Shown here: piece by piece, positions 25,419 to 35,585 of the stretch
How positions within the stretch are numbered: the stretch's first letter is position 1
Layout of the letters: each line of letters opens with the position of its first letter
Assembly (NCBI GenBank): GCA_017514975.1
Contig: JAFWIF010000035.1
Span: 160,797-224,796, forward strand
DNA: 64,000 nt
Reading direction: 5' to 3'
Origin: Candidatus Saccharimonadota bacterium
GTDB lineage: Bacteria > Patescibacteriota > Saccharimonadia > Saccharimonadales > Saccharimonadaceae
The notes under the pieces: generated by a model
The model's database searches: none
Seen by the model: only the letters and a program-made list of their open reading frames with translations
What the model was told of the DNA's origin: nothing
Position numbers and translations under genes: made by a program

Positions 25419-27392
25419 ATGAATTTTAAATTAAACAGCACTTATCAACCCACCGGCGACCAACCACAGGCTATTAAAAAATTAAATGACGGCCTAAACC
25501 GCGGCGCCCGCGAACAGACTCTCCTCGGCGTAACCGGTTCTGGCAAAACCTTTACGATGGCCAACCTCGTTGCTTCCCAAAACCGCCCCACCCTCGTTCT
25601 CGCCCACAACAAAACCCTCGCCGCCCAACTATACTCCGAATTTCGCGATTTTTTCCCCGAAAACGAGGTCCATTATTTTGTATCATACTTCGACTATTAC
25701 CAACCCGAAGCCTACATCGCCAACACCGACACCTATATCGAGAAAGACAGCGCAATCAACGAAGAAATCGACCGCTTACGCCATGGCGCCACCGAAGCCC
25801 TCCTGACACGACGCGACACCCTTATCGTCGCCTCAGTCTCCTGTATTTACGGAATCGGTTCCCCCGAACACTACAAAGCTATGGCGATTCGTCTCAAAGT
25901 CGGTGAAGCGCTCAACCTCACTCAATTTATCAAGCTTCTCACCGAAATCCAATATCAGCGCAACGACATCGCTTTCGAGCGCGGCAATTTCCGCGTCCAC
26001 GGCGACACTTTGGACCTTTTTCCGGCCTCCGGCGACCGCGCCTATCGCCTAGAATTTGCTTTCGATACTCTCGAAACGATCAAAGTCATCGACCCTCTCA
26101 CCGCCGAGCTAATTAGTACCCCCGACGAAATCGGCATCTTCCCAAACACCCACTACGCGACCCCAAAGGAATCGCTCGATTTGGCTATCAAAAAAATCCG
26201 CGCCGAATATCAAGGTCGCTTAAAATTCTTTGAACAACAGCAAAAATATCTCGAAGCTCAGCGTCTTTCTCAGCGCATCAAGTACGATCTCGAGATGCTC
26301 GAGCAAACCGGTTTCGTAAAAGGCATCGAAAACTACTCACGTCATCTCGACGGACGCAAGCAAGGCGAACCGCCAGCAACTCTCCTCGATTACTTTCCCG
26401 ACGATTATTTAATGCTTATCGATGAGTCTCATATGACTCTACCTCAGGTTCGCGGCATGTTCAACGGCGACCATGCTCGCAAAGAAACTCTCGTCGAATA
26501 CGGTTTTCGCCTCCCCTCCGCACTAGACAATCGCCCACTCACTTTTGCCGAATTTGACCAACACATCAATCAAGTTATCTATATTTCCGCCACACCAGGA
26601 CAATACGAGCTCGACCGCAGTACCAACCGCGCCGAACAAATCATCAGACCAACCGGACTCCTTGATCCAGAAATCGAAATCCGCTCTAGCGAAAATCAGA
26701 TCGACAACCTCGTCGAAGAAATTGACCAACGCATCGCCAAACACCAACGCGTTCTCGTCACCACTCTTACCAAGCGCATGGCCGAAGATTTATCCGAGCA
26801 TTTACTCGAGCTCAACATCAAAACCGCCTACATCCATAGCGACATCGACACTCTCGAACGCGGCGATATCCTCCGCGACCTCCGCAATGGCACTTATGAT
26901 GTTCTCATCGGCATCAATCTCTTACGCGAGGGTCTCGATCTACCCGAAGTCTCCCTTGTCGCAATTCTCGACGCGGACAAGGAAGGCTTCTTAAGAAGCG
27001 AATCCGCTCTCGTTCAAACCATTGGACGCGCCGCACGTCACGTCGAAGGCAAAGTCATCATGTATGCCGACTCAACAACCGGCAGCATGGAGCGCGCCAT
27101 CAACGAAACCTATCGTCGCCGCGAGATTCAACAAAAATACAACGCCGAACACCACATCACTCCCACCTCTGTCAAAAAAGCCATCGGCGATGGCCTGCGC
27201 GCCATTATACCGCAAAAAGAGCAGAGCAATAAGCTCAACCTCAAAAAAATCCCCCACGAAGAATATCCTCAAATCATCAAGGAGCTCACCGCTCAAATGC
27301 AGCTCGCCGCCGCCAATCTCGACTTTGAACGCGCTGCCACTCTCCGCGATCAAATCGAAGACTTAAAACTCGCACTTAAACCTCAAAAATAA
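25419..27392 (+). CDS. uvrB: Excinuclease ABC subunit B
   Basis: Damage-verifying helicase-like ATPase. Walker A LLGVTGSGKTFTMANL (about 35-50), the beta-hairpin YYQPEAYIANTDTYIEKDS, DESHMTLPQVRGM and the helicase motifs (ISATPGQYEL; GINLLREGLDLPEVSLVAILDADKEG in pieces; QTIGRAARH) are present. The C-terminal UVR helix-turn-helix that binds UvrC (LDFERAATLRDQIEDL) ends the protein. 657 residues, normal. No SD is visible before the ATG. uvrA lies in the same window but in a separate unit. Confidence 0.97.
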   Translation: MNFKLNSTYQPTGDQPQAIKKLNDGLNRGAREQTLLGVTGSGKTFTMANLVASQNRPTLVLAHNKTLAAQLYSEFRDFFPENEVHYFVSYFDYYQPEAYIANTDTYIEKDSAINEEIDRLRHGATEALLTRRDTLIVASVSCIYGIGSPEHYKAMAIRLKVGEALNLTQFIKLLTEIQYQRNDIAFERGNFRVHGDTLDLFPASGDRAYRLEFAFDTLETIKVIDPLTAELISTPDEIGIFPNTHYATPKESLDLAIKKIRAEYQGRLKFFEQQQKYLEAQRLSQRIKYDLEMLEQTGFVKGIENYSRHLDGRKQGEPPATLLDYFPDDYLMLIDESHMTLPQVRGMFNGDHARKETLVEYGFRLPSALDNRPLTFAEFDQHINQVIYISATPGQYELDRSTNRAEQIIRPTGLLDPEIEIRSSENQIDNLVEEIDQRIAKHQRVLVTTLTKRMAEDLSEHLLELNIKTAYIHSDIDTLERGDILRDLRNGTYDVLIGINLLREGLDLPEVSLVAILDADKEGFLRSESALVQTIGRAARHVEGKVIMYADSTTGSMERAINETYRRREIQQKYNAEHHITPTSVKKAIGDGLRAIIPQKEQSNKLNLKKIPHEEYPQIIKELTAQMQLAAANLDFERAATLRDQIEDLKLALKPQK

Positions 27393-27537
27393 TCAAGCCC
27401 ATGTCGTCAATATTGCGATATCTCTTAGTAAAAACCTAGTCTTCTTTGCTCGCCGTACCTCCACAACCACTTCAATCGTCGCGACCAGCTCATGATTTAT
27501 CTCTTCTAAACCCCTCTCGACCGTCTCTCACAAAAAA

Positions 27538-27546
27538 TGCTAAAAT
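27538..27546 (+). promoter_or_regulatory. Extended -10 of gltX (leaderless)
   Basis: TGC-TAAAAT ends seven bases before the gltX ATG; TCGACC at 27517 may be the -35. No SD. Confidence 0.7.
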
Positions 27547-27552
27547 ATATCT

Positions 27553-29013
27553 ATGACTCAAAAAACTATCACTCGTTTTGCTCCCTCCCCAACCGGCTAT
27601 ATCCATATCGGCAACGTACGTAGCGCGATTTACCCCTATCTCCTCGCCAAACAAAACCATGGCGATTTCGTTTTGCGCATCGAAGATACCGACCGCGCCC
27701 GCTACGTCGACGGCGCCACCGAACTAATCGAAGATACACTTACATGGCTCGGTCTCGACTGGGACAAGGGTCCTCAAAAACCCAGCCAGACTCATCCTTC
27801 AATCTCCTACTTTCAATCCGAACGCCAACAAATCTACCTAAACTACGCCAAAAAGCTCCTTGACCAAGGTCGCGCCTATTTCGATCATACCGACCAAGCG
27901 ACTCTTCAAAGCTATCGCGACGACGCTGCCAAGAAAAAACAACCATTTCTTTACCGCAATTATCGCCCAGATTCCCTCGACACTCGCTGGCAAAACGGCG
28001 TACCGCTCCGCTTTAAGTCCGATCCAAAACTCCGCCATTACCACGACGAAGTCTTCGGCGATCAAGACCTTAAGCCTGAGACCCAAGACGATATCATTCT
28101 TCTCAAAGCCGACGGCATGCCTACCTACAACTTCGCCCACATCGTCGACGATGCCGAGATGGAAATCACCCACCTTTTTCGTGGGCAAGAATATCTTCCT
28201 AGTATGGGCAATTATCTCGCCCTCTACGAGGCCCTCGATTTAACACCGCCAAAATTTATCCATCTCCCACACATTCTCGGCCCTACAGGCAACAAAAAGC
28301 TCAGCAAACGCGATGGCGCCAAATCCGTCACCGATTATCGCCAAGAGGGTATTCTCCCCGAAGCTATGCTCAATTACCTCGCTTGCCTCGGCTGGAACGA
28401 CGGCACCGAAGACGAGCTCTACAGCAAAGCAGATCTTATTTCGAAGTTCAAGGTCGACCGCATTCAACACGCCGGCGCACGCTTTGACGAACAAAAACTC
28501 CTCTGGCTCAATGGCCAATGGCTCCGTCGCCTTTATGCCGAAAACCCCGATCAACTTTTCGCCTCTAGCAAGGCTTTTTGGCCAGAAAACTCCCAGAATC
28601 AGCCCGAAAAACAACGTCAAGTTTTTGCAATTATTTACGACCGTCTCAAAACTTTCGCCGACCTAAAAACAATGACGTCTTATTTCTTTGCCGATCCACA
28701 AGTAGATCTCGACCAAATCACCAATAACAAGGCTCTCAAGAAACTATCTGAACACGAAATTTGTTCAATTCTCCGCAAGGCTGTGGAAAAACTGTGCAAA
28801 ACTTCCAGCTGGACTCCAGAAACCCTCCAAAACGACCTCAATCATCTCCTCGACGAAACCAAGCTAAAACCCATGCAACTCTTCGGCCTCCTACGCCTCT
28901 CCGTATCTTTTGCTCCTTTTAGCCCCGCCCTCCACGACACGCTCGCCGTTCTCGGACGCGACACTACCATTGCTCGCCTTAATGCTGTCCTTACCGCTTT
29001 TGCGCGCGACTAA
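27553..29013 (+). CDS. gltX: Glutamate-tRNA ligase
   Basis: Class I aminoacyl-tRNA synthetase charging tRNA-Glu. HIGN motif in FAPSPTGYIHIGNVRSAIY, DTDRARY, LFRGQEYLPSMGNYLALYEAL and the KLSKRDGA loop are intact, with a helical anticodon-binding C-terminus. 486 residues. Whether it is non-discriminating (also charging tRNA-Gln) cannot be told. The 160 bases before it hold no gene. Confidence 0.96.
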   Translation: MTQKTITRFAPSPTGYIHIGNVRSAIYPYLLAKQNHGDFVLRIEDTDRARYVDGATELIEDTLTWLGLDWDKGPQKPSQTHPSISYFQSERQQIYLNYAKKLLDQGRAYFDHTDQATLQSYRDDAAKKKQPFLYRNYRPDSLDTRWQNGVPLRFKSDPKLRHYHDEVFGDQDLKPETQDDIILLKADGMPTYNFAHIVDDAEMEITHLFRGQEYLPSMGNYLALYEALDLTPPKFIHLPHILGPTGNKKLSKRDGAKSVTDYRQEGILPEAMLNYLACLGWNDGTEDELYSKADLISKFKVDRIQHAGARFDEQKLLWLNGQWLRRLYAENPDQLFASSKAFWPENSQNQPEKQRQVFAIIYDRLKTFADLKTMTSYFFADPQVDLDQITNNKALKKLSEHEICSILRKAVEKLCKTSSWTPETLQNDLNHLLDETKLKPMQLFGLLRLSVSFAPFSPALHDTLAVLGRDTTIARLNAVLTAFARD

Positions 29014-29055
29014 ATCGCTCCCCCCACCTCCGCCATATTTCAACAATAACGATTA

Positions 29056-29064
29056 TGCTATACT
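29056..29064 (+). promoter_or_regulatory. Extended -10 of the DUF3048 gene (leaderless)
   Basis: TGC-TATACT ends seven bases before ATG 29071. Confidence 0.65.
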
Positions 29065-29070
29065 AACTAC

Positions 29071-30489
29071 ATGGATGATATTAAGCGCCCAACGCGCCCA
29101 GCACAAACATCAATACCTAATCAAGCTAGTCCCGCCACGTCCGCTCAATCCCTCCAGCAGACACAGGCGCAGCTTCCCCCGAATCAGCCCGCGCCTCCTT
29201 TACGGTCCCATCTACCGTCTACTTCTCGTCCATTATCACAAACTATTCGCGCCCGCCAGCTCAATCAACCGCGCACCCGCTCCGCCACCGCAAGCGCCAC
29301 CTTACACGACGTCGAAAAATATATCGACCACACCAAAACCCAAGACGAAACTATTGTCCCGATTAGCAAATCCGCCCAAAAACAAGCCCTCAAACAACAA
29401 AATCGCGCCAAAAAAGCCAAGCTCACAAAACGCCTTATCGCAGCTTGCGCTATCTTTGTAGTACTCGGCATTCTTGCCTTTATTATTTTTCACCCCACTC
29501 ATCGCGAAGAATCCGCCAAACTTAGCGCTCTCAAACTCGCCACCGCAGACAATTTCTTCTATTCGCCGCTCACCGGCCTCGAAGTCAAAGATGCCGATAC
29601 TATGAATAGCGCAACAACTTGTATAATGATCGAAAATAGCCCCGAAGCACGCCCTCAGTCCGGCCTTACCGAAGCCGGTGTAGTCTATGAGGCAATTGCC
29701 GAAGGCGGCATTACGCGTTTTATGGCAATTTATCAAGAATCCAAACCCCAACTCATCGGCCCAGTCCGCAGCGCGCGCCTAACATACGTCCACTTCGCCA
29801 AATCATATAACTGCTCCTTTGCACATGTCGGTGGCGCCGGCAACGCCGTCGGCGAATTAAGAAACAGCGGTTATCGCGACCTCGATGGTGGTTATTATGA
29901 AGGGAAATACTTCTTCCGCAATAACGGACCATTTGGCGGCAAACGCCGTAGCGCACCACACAATGTCTATACAAACTTCGACGCTCTCGACAAACTCAAC
30001 TACGAAAAAGGCTTCACATCTTCAAAATTCAACGGCTTTTCCCGCATCGAGCCAGAACACACCCCCGACACTACCGGGCAATCTGCTAAGACAGTGCGCA
30101 TTACCATGTCTTCCGCAACCTTCAACCCAATTTTCACCTACGATGCCGGCTCAAATAGCTACAGGCGCGCCCATGCCAATGGCGGCGCACACACTAGCGT
30201 CAACGAAAGTGGACAGCAGATCCAAATCTCACCCACCGTTGTCGCCGCCATCAAAGTAGACGCTATCGCACGTAGTACCGAAAAACAATTCTCCGATTAT
30301 GTCACTACCGGCAGTGGCGACGCATTCATCTTTCAAAACGGCACCGTCGTTGCCGGCACGTGGAAGCGCGACTCTATCGATCAAGCAATACAATTCTATG
30401 ACAGAGAAAATAATGAAATTCTCTTAAATCGCGGACAAACTTGGATTTCCGCTTATCCAAGCAACTCCGGTTCAGTCACTTGGGAATAA
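29071..30489 (+). CDS. DUF3048 (YerB-like) membrane-anchored extracytoplasmic protein
   Basis: Long Pro/Ser/Gln-rich cytoplasmic N-terminus (about 1-125), one membrane helix LIAACAIFVVLGILAFIIF (about 131-149), then a large outside domain. It carries the DUF3048 signatures: PLTGLEV, TCIMIENSPEARPQSGLTEAGVVYE, EGGITRFMAIYQ, GPVRSARLTYVHFAKSY, and the late RDSIDQAIQFYD / NRGQTWISAYP segment. 472 residues. No lipobox is visible, unlike Bacillus YerB, so it is anchored by the helix. Function unknown; likely envelope. Confidence 0.88.
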   Translation: MDDIKRPTRPAQTSIPNQASPATSAQSLQQTQAQLPPNQPAPPLRSHLPSTSRPLSQTIRARQLNQPRTRSATASATLHDVEKYIDHTKTQDETIVPISKSAQKQALKQQNRAKKAKLTKRLIAACAIFVVLGILAFIIFHPTHREESAKLSALKLATADNFFYSPLTGLEVKDADTMNSATTCIMIENSPEARPQSGLTEAGVVYEAIAEGGITRFMAIYQESKPQLIGPVRSARLTYVHFAKSYNCSFAHVGGAGNAVGELRNSGYRDLDGGYYEGKYFFRNNGPFGGKRRSAPHNVYTNFDALDKLNYEKGFTSSKFNGFSRIEPEHTPDTTGQSAKTVRITMSSATFNPIFTYDAGSNSYRRAHANGGAHTSVNESGQQIQISPTVVAAIKVDAIARSTEKQFSDYVTTGSGDAFIFQNGTVVAGTWKRDSIDQAIQFYDRENNEILLNRGQTWISAYPSNSGSVTWE

Positions 30490-30504
30490 ATACTAAGGAG
30501 GTCT

Positions 30505-31572
30505 ATGTCGTCTAGTACGCCCAACAATCAAACACCTACACCACCATCTTACGAACGCGATCCATATTCACGCAAACTCGAGCAAGATCACGAAGACGAT
30601 CCTTATCGAGCCGAAATCGCTCAAGAATGGCTCGATACGATGCAACATGCCCCCGAATACACCCCCGAATACGCCGCCAGCTCCTCTCAAGACATGTCCG
30701 AAACTCTTGAACGCACAATTGAGCGCCCAGGCTCCGCCAATCCAATCACTATGCTTGCAACTCCAACCACCACCGAAACTGTTACTCGCACCGAGCCCAG
30801 CACCAATACTCACGCCCTCAACTATACTAGCGACGCCGCCGCCCAAGGCGTAACGCTCGAAAACATCAAAACCGGCATCGAAGAAACCTACGGCAGCCAA
30901 GGCATCGAAGCTCTCGCCTCCAGCGCTGCCGCACTCGCCGTTACCAACGCCGCTATCCACAAAACTAGCGACATCATACACGACCAAAAAGCTGTCGCCG
31001 AAGAGGGAAGTAGGGCAAAAGATGAAGCCGACCAAGAAGACGCCGAATCCACACTAAAAGCCACCCAGCTTACCGCAATCGCCATCAAAAAAGCTTACGA
31101 AAACGCCACTATCGCAACCGCCTGCCACGACCTAAATTATGCCAATCTTTTTACTACTGGTGCCGAAGCGAAAGCCAGCGAGCTCTACCAACTTGCCGCC
31201 GAATGTCGCAATAGCGCCAAGGACGCCGACTCGGATTTCGCCGCAATCCTCAACCAAACCGCCACCCAAGCCCTCGACATGGTCAAAGCCGCCCAAGAAA
31301 CCGACAACGCCGCTCGCGACGAGTTAGCGGCGCAAACAACGCAAGCACCCACGCAAAGGTCGGACGAATCATTAACAACCCCCGAGCCTCAAAGCCCCGA
31401 AATCGATACCGAAACTAAAAACATCCTCTTAAAATACAATATCGACGACGCAAAAATCGCCAGCTACCAGAAGGCGACCGGTACAACCGAGCCAAAAGAT
31501 GACGATGAAGCCGATTCAGAGGCAGGGCAAACCTTCCAGCAACCCAAAAATGAGAAAAAAGACGCCGCCTAA
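30505..31572 (+). CDS. Acidic Ala-rich protein of unknown function, 355 aa
   Basis: Unknown family. The N-terminal third is disordered (Pro/Thr/Glu-rich). The centre (about 120-270) is Ala-rich and strongly helical (GSQGIEALASSAAALAVTNA; ESTLKATQLTAIAIKKAYENA) and may form long coiled coils. The tail is acidic (DDDEADSEAG). No signal peptide or membrane helix. AAGGAGGT precedes the ATG, and it follows the DUF3048 gene by 15 bases, suggesting one operon. Confidence 0.72.
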   Translation: MSSSTPNNQTPTPPSYERDPYSRKLEQDHEDDPYRAEIAQEWLDTMQHAPEYTPEYAASSSQDMSETLERTIERPGSANPITMLATPTTTETVTRTEPSTNTHALNYTSDAAAQGVTLENIKTGIEETYGSQGIEALASSAAALAVTNAAIHKTSDIIHDQKAVAEEGSRAKDEADQEDAESTLKATQLTAIAIKKAYENATIATACHDLNYANLFTTGAEAKASELYQLAAECRNSAKDADSDFAAILNQTATQALDMVKAAQETDNAARDELAAQTTQAPTQRSDESLTTPEPQSPEIDTETKNILLKYNIDDAKIASYQKATGTTEPKDDDEADSEAGQTFQQPKNEKKDAA

Positions 31573-31684
31573 AATATCACCTCCTTTACCACGCTAACGA
31601 GCCTATCGCTCGTCAAAAACCATAAGAAATTTCCCAAAAGCTCAAGAAATTGTTACAATATAAAAAAGGGAAGTTGGAGACAAT

Positions 31685-33238
31685 ATGTATACTAACCAAA
31701 AAATCCTCGTCGGTAAAACTAAGACTAGCACTGAATTATCAATTTTGCCAAAAATGGCAAACCGCCACGGTCTTATTACTGGCGCAAGCGGCTCAGGTAA
31801 AACGATTACTCTAAAAGTTATGGCGGAAAGCTTTTCCGATGCCGGCGTACCAGTTTTTCTCGCCGACGTAAAAGGCGATTTAGCCAGCACTGCCGTCTCA
31901 GGCGAAGTCAACGACAATATCCAAGCTCGCCTCGATAAACTATCTATCAAAGATTTTGAAACCAAGGCTTTTCCTGTATGTTTTTGGGATTTATACGGCC
32001 AAAGTGGCCATCCTATTCGCGCAACCGTCAAATCGGTCGGCGCCGAGATTCTTTCAATCATGCTCGGTCTCTCCGAAGCCCAAGAGGGCAATCTCGCAAT
32101 CGCATTTGCCATCGCCAAAGACGAAAATCTTCCCCTTATCGACCTCAAGGATCTGCGCGCCGTTTTGCAACATGTTAGCGAAAATCGCGATCACTACACC
32201 ACAAAATACGGCAACATCACGCCTCAGAGTATCGGCGTCATTCAACGCAGTCTCCTCACACTCGAAAACCAAGGTGCCGCCCACTTCTTCGGACAACCCG
32301 CTCTCGATATCAATGACTTCTTTAGAAACGACAGCGACGGGCGCGGCTTTATCAATATCCTTCACGCCGTTACCTTATTCGAGAGCCCCGATATGTATGC
32401 CGCCTTCCTTCTCTGGCTACTCAGCACACTCTTCACTTCGTCTCCCGAAGTCGGCGACCTCGAAAAGCCGAAACTGGTCTTCTTTTTCGACGAAGCGCAC
32501 CTCCTCTTCCACAATATGCCCCTTTACCGCTTAAAACGCATCACACAGATCGTCAAACTCATCCGCTCGCGCGGTATTGGCCTATACTTTATCTCACAAA
32601 GCCCAACCGATATCCCCGACGAAATTCTCGCCCAACTCGGCAATCGCGTCCAACATTCACTACGCGCCTACACTCCCTCCGAACAAAAAACCGTTCACGC
32701 CGCCGCGCAGGCTTTTCGCACCAATCCAAGCTTTGACACCGAAAAGACCATTCTCGCCCTCGGCACCGGCGAAGCTCTCGTTTCCTTCCAGGACGAAAAA
32801 GGCGCTCCAACAATCGTCGAACACGCTACGATTCTTCCGCCACAAAGCCAAATGGGCGCACTCGACGATTTAACTCGCAATAAAATCATCAACGCTAGCC
32901 CGCTTTGCGGCAAATACGACGCCGCCGAAGATCCCGAATCTGCCTCAGAAATCCTCGAACAACAAGCCACTACTCGCGCCGCTGAACAAGCCGCCGCCGA
33001 AGAAGCCAAAGCCGCCGCTAAGCAGCAAGCCGCCGCCGAGAAAGCTGCCCAAAAGGCCGCCGCCGAAGAAGCCAAGCTCGCCGAAAAACAACGCATCGCC
33101 GCCGAAAAGGCTGCCGAGAAGTCAAAGGCTCAGCACAAAAAGCTGACCGACCGTCTCGTCGGCAACATTGTTGGCGCCGTCGGTAGCTCAGTCGGTCGCA
33201 AAATCACCAACTCATTACTTAAAAAGATTTTCAAATGA
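31685..33238 (+). CDS. HerA-like ATPase, DUF853/YjgR type
   Basis: P-loop ATPase of the HerA/FtsK clan. Walker A GASGSGKT (33-40), the FLADVKGDLAS strand, Walker B KLVFFFDEAHLLF and the arginine/sensor region LYFISQSPTDIPDEILAQLGNR match DUF853 proteins. A highly charged Ala/Glu/Lys segment (about 420-480, EEAKAAAKQQAAAEKAAQKA) likely forms a long helix. The C-terminus is RLVGNIVGAVGSSVGRKITN. 517 residues. Role in DNA translocation or processing is inferred from the clan. Upstream TACAAT at about 31655 and GGGAAG may be its promoter and ribosome site. Confidence 0.9.
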   Translation: MYTNQKILVGKTKTSTELSILPKMANRHGLITGASGSGKTITLKVMAESFSDAGVPVFLADVKGDLASTAVSGEVNDNIQARLDKLSIKDFETKAFPVCFWDLYGQSGHPIRATVKSVGAEILSIMLGLSEAQEGNLAIAFAIAKDENLPLIDLKDLRAVLQHVSENRDHYTTKYGNITPQSIGVIQRSLLTLENQGAAHFFGQPALDINDFFRNDSDGRGFINILHAVTLFESPDMYAAFLLWLLSTLFTSSPEVGDLEKPKLVFFFDEAHLLFHNMPLYRLKRITQIVKLIRSRGIGLYFISQSPTDIPDEILAQLGNRVQHSLRAYTPSEQKTVHAAAQAFRTNPSFDTEKTILALGTGEALVSFQDEKGAPTIVEHATILPPQSQMGALDDLTRNKIINASPLCGKYDAAEDPESASEILEQQATTRAAEQAAAEEAKAAAKQQAAAEKAAQKAAAEEAKLAEKQRIAAEKAAEKSKAQHKKLTDRLVGNIVGAVGSSVGRKITNSLLKKIFK

Positions 33239-33573
33239 ACATGACCGCCAGCTCTCAAAACGACCACATCACCACACACGATGAACCCACCACAAAATCC
33301 TCTAAAAACCGCGACAAAACCGCCGATAAAGACGCCTGCGACTGCCTCGCCAACCAATCCGCCGCCGTCGACCTGATTAAACTCACCAACCACGCCCCCA
33401 CCGAAGCGACCACGCGTCGCATTACCGCCTTGCTCGTTATTTTCCTCGCCACACTCGCAATTTTCGCCGCAATGCTTCTGATTCAAAAAATTAGCAATTC
33501 AACATCATCAGTCACGCGCACCTGCGTCACCACCTCAAGCAATCCTCTTGACTGCGCCCCGCAACCAAAATAG
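33235..33573 (+). CDS. Single-pass membrane protein of unknown function, 112 aa
   Basis: Starts in the 4-base ATGA overlap with the HerA-like gene. Hydrophilic, Thr/Asp/Lys-rich N-terminus with two cysteines (DACDCLANQ), then one membrane helix ITALLVIFLATLAIFAAMLLIQ (about 63-84). A short outside tail with two more cysteines follows (TRTCVTTSSNPLDCAP). The coupling suggests a partner of the ATPase at the membrane; function unknown. Confidence 0.65.
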   Translation: MNMTASSQNDHITTHDEPTTKSSKNRDKTADKDACDCLANQSAAVDLIKLTNHAPTEATTRRITALLVIFLATLAIFAAMLLIQKISNSTSSVTRTCVTTSSNPLDCAPQPK

Positions 33574-33613
33574 GGGCCAAGCAAAAAACTCTTGCCCCAC
33601 TTCAAAATCACCC

Positions 33614-35386
33614 CTAAGCAATCGTCTTTTTACGAAGCTCACGCACGTAAAACTCGAGACGGTCGCCAATTTCAAGCGTCAACTTCTTGGTAGTTTTCAA
33701 AGAAAGACCACCTATTTGCCCTTCGGTAAGCGTCGGGACACTAATTTTACCTTCCTGGACGCTAATCACTTCAAAATCGCCTAGCAATTCCTTTTTACGA
33801 TACGCTCGACCAAGCATACCAGCCGAAACTTTTCCGACCGTAACCTTTCCGCCCGCAATCACCTCGGTCTTTTCCGTACGGAAAACGCCTTTCACCTCAA
33901 GCGACCCCGTATCCTCTTCGACCACTTCGGCGTCTAAGAGTTGTTCCATTTCACGCTTCGCATCATCGAGCAATTCATAAATGACGCGAAAAACGCGTAC
34001 CGGCACGCCGTTGCGCTCAGCCATTTTTGCCGTAGCATTCGCCACTGGCACATTAAAACCATAAACAACCGTCTTCCCGCCAGTCGCAAGATAGACATCA
34101 TTTTCACTAATCGCACCCACCCCAGTCGCAACAATATTTAATGTGATTTCACCATTCGTATCAATCAAACGCAAAGAGTCAACTACCGAAGTCACCGAAC
34201 CCTGAACATCGCCTTTCACAATCACATTAAAAGTCTTGGTATTGTCAGCCACATTCATCATACGCAAAAGATCCGTACTCGTTACGTTTGCACTCGCCGA
34301 AGCATCGTTCTCAGCCTGAGCATTCAGCAAAGCCATTTTGCGCGCCGTTTTTTCATCAGGCGCCTCTTCAAATTTATCGCCAAAATTCGGCAATTCTTTA
34401 AATCCAGTAATCACAACTGGCGTCGAAGGCAAAGCTTTGCTCTTTGGCCTTCCTTTCCAATCACTCATCGTGCGTACTTTCGCATAAGTTTTACCAGCAA
34501 CAATAAATTCACCCGTTTTCAATTCACCACCCGTCACCAGCAAATTCACAACAGAACCCTTACCAGTCTCCATGTGGCTTTCAATCACAAGCCCTTCGGC
34601 CGGAATTTGCTCATCAGCCTTTAACTCATCGATATCCGCAGTCAGCAGAATCATCTCAAGAAGCTTATCAAGATTTTGGCCAGTCTTTGCGCTAACCGGA
34701 ACCATGATCGTATCGCCACCCCACTCCTCGGGGTTCAGATTGAAATCAGTAGCCAACTGGGTTTTCGTGCGGTCAATATTCGCCTCCGCCTTATCAATCT
34801 TGTTAATCGCCACGATGATTTTCGCATTTGCCGCCTCCGCAAACTTAATCGCCTCGGTAGTCTGCGGCTTTACGCCATCATCTGCCGCTACCACCACAAC
34901 CACAATATCCGTCAACATCGCACCATGTTGGCGAATTGCCGCAAACGCTTCATGACCGGGCGTATCAAGAAATGTAATTAAACGATCTTTGTGCTTTAGC
35001 TGATACGCAGAGATATGCTGCGTAATACCGCCCGCCTCATCGTCAACGGTCTTCTTTTTCAATAAGTTATCGAGCAATGTCGTTTTCCCGTGATCGACGT
35101 GACCCATCACCGCAACAACCGGTGGGCGCACTTTCGCATTCGCCGTCAATTCGCGCTTTACCCCAGGCAACTTCGCAGAATTTTCCTTTTTCACGAAACG
35201 AACGTTCTTAAATCCTAATTCCTCAACCATGATTTGCGCCGTCTCAACATCAAGACGCTGGTTGATCGTCGCCATAATACCATTCTTAAACAGTTCACCG
35301 ATTAAATGTGTTACTGAAACGCCGAGAGCTTTCGCTAACTCATCAACGGTAATTGAGCCAGAAACTTGAATAACTTTTTCTTCCAC
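33614..35386 (-). CDS. infB: Translation initiation factor IF-2 (short form)
   Basis: GTPase that delivers initiator tRNA. Short N-terminal HTH-like domain (VIQVSGSITVDELAKALGVS), then the G domain: GHVDHGKTTLLDNLL, switch II DTPGHEAF, NKID and SAKTG, and the C-terminal domains. At 590 residues it lacks the long N-terminal repeats of enterobacterial IF-2, as often in reduced genomes. The start codon is GTG (35386), with AAAGGAG nine bases upstream. A minus-strand TGT-TAAAAT -10 lies near 35452-35447. Confidence 0.96.
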   Translation of the reverse strand: MEEKVIQVSGSITVDELAKALGVSVTHLIGELFKNGIMATINQRLDVETAQIMVEELGFKNVRFVKKENSAKLPGVKRELTANAKVRPPVVAVMGHVDHGKTTLLDNLLKKKTVDDEAGGITQHISAYQLKHKDRLITFLDTPGHEAFAAIRQHGAMLTDIVVVVVAADDGVKPQTTEAIKFAEAANAKIIVAINKIDKAEANIDRTKTQLATDFNLNPEEWGGDTIMVPVSAKTGQNLDKLLEMILLTADIDELKADEQIPAEGLVIESHMETGKGSVVNLLVTGGELKTGEFIVAGKTYAKVRTMSDWKGRPKSKALPSTPVVITGFKELPNFGDKFEEAPDEKTARKMALLNAQAENDASASANVTSTDLLRMMNVADNTKTFNVIVKGDVQGSVTSVVDSLRLIDTNGEITLNIVATGVGAISENDVYLATGGKTVVYGFNVPVANATAKMAERNGVPVRVFRVIYELLDDAKREMEQLLDAEVVEEDTGSLEVKGVFRTEKTEVIAGGKVTVGKVSAGMLGRAYRKKELLGDFEVISVQEGKISVPTLTEGQIGGLSLKTTKKLTLEIGDRLEFYVRELRKKTIA

Positions 35387-35585
35387 GAGTTAGCTCCTTT
35401 CTTTTAAACAATATTAAAAATAGACCACAAGTGGTTACCTTTCCATATTTTAACATGAGATAAGCTTTTTGTCATTTTTCACGCACTTTTCCACAGCCTT
35501 CCAACACGATACAAAAAATCTAAACCAAAAACCTTTCTACTTATGCTAAAATAAACCTCAATAGGACAAAGAGGAGAAATATTAT

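Noticed and set aside
31597..31613. ACGAGC/GCTCGT hairpin before the HerA-like gene
   Set aside because: No T run follows on the plus strand, so it is not supported as a terminator.
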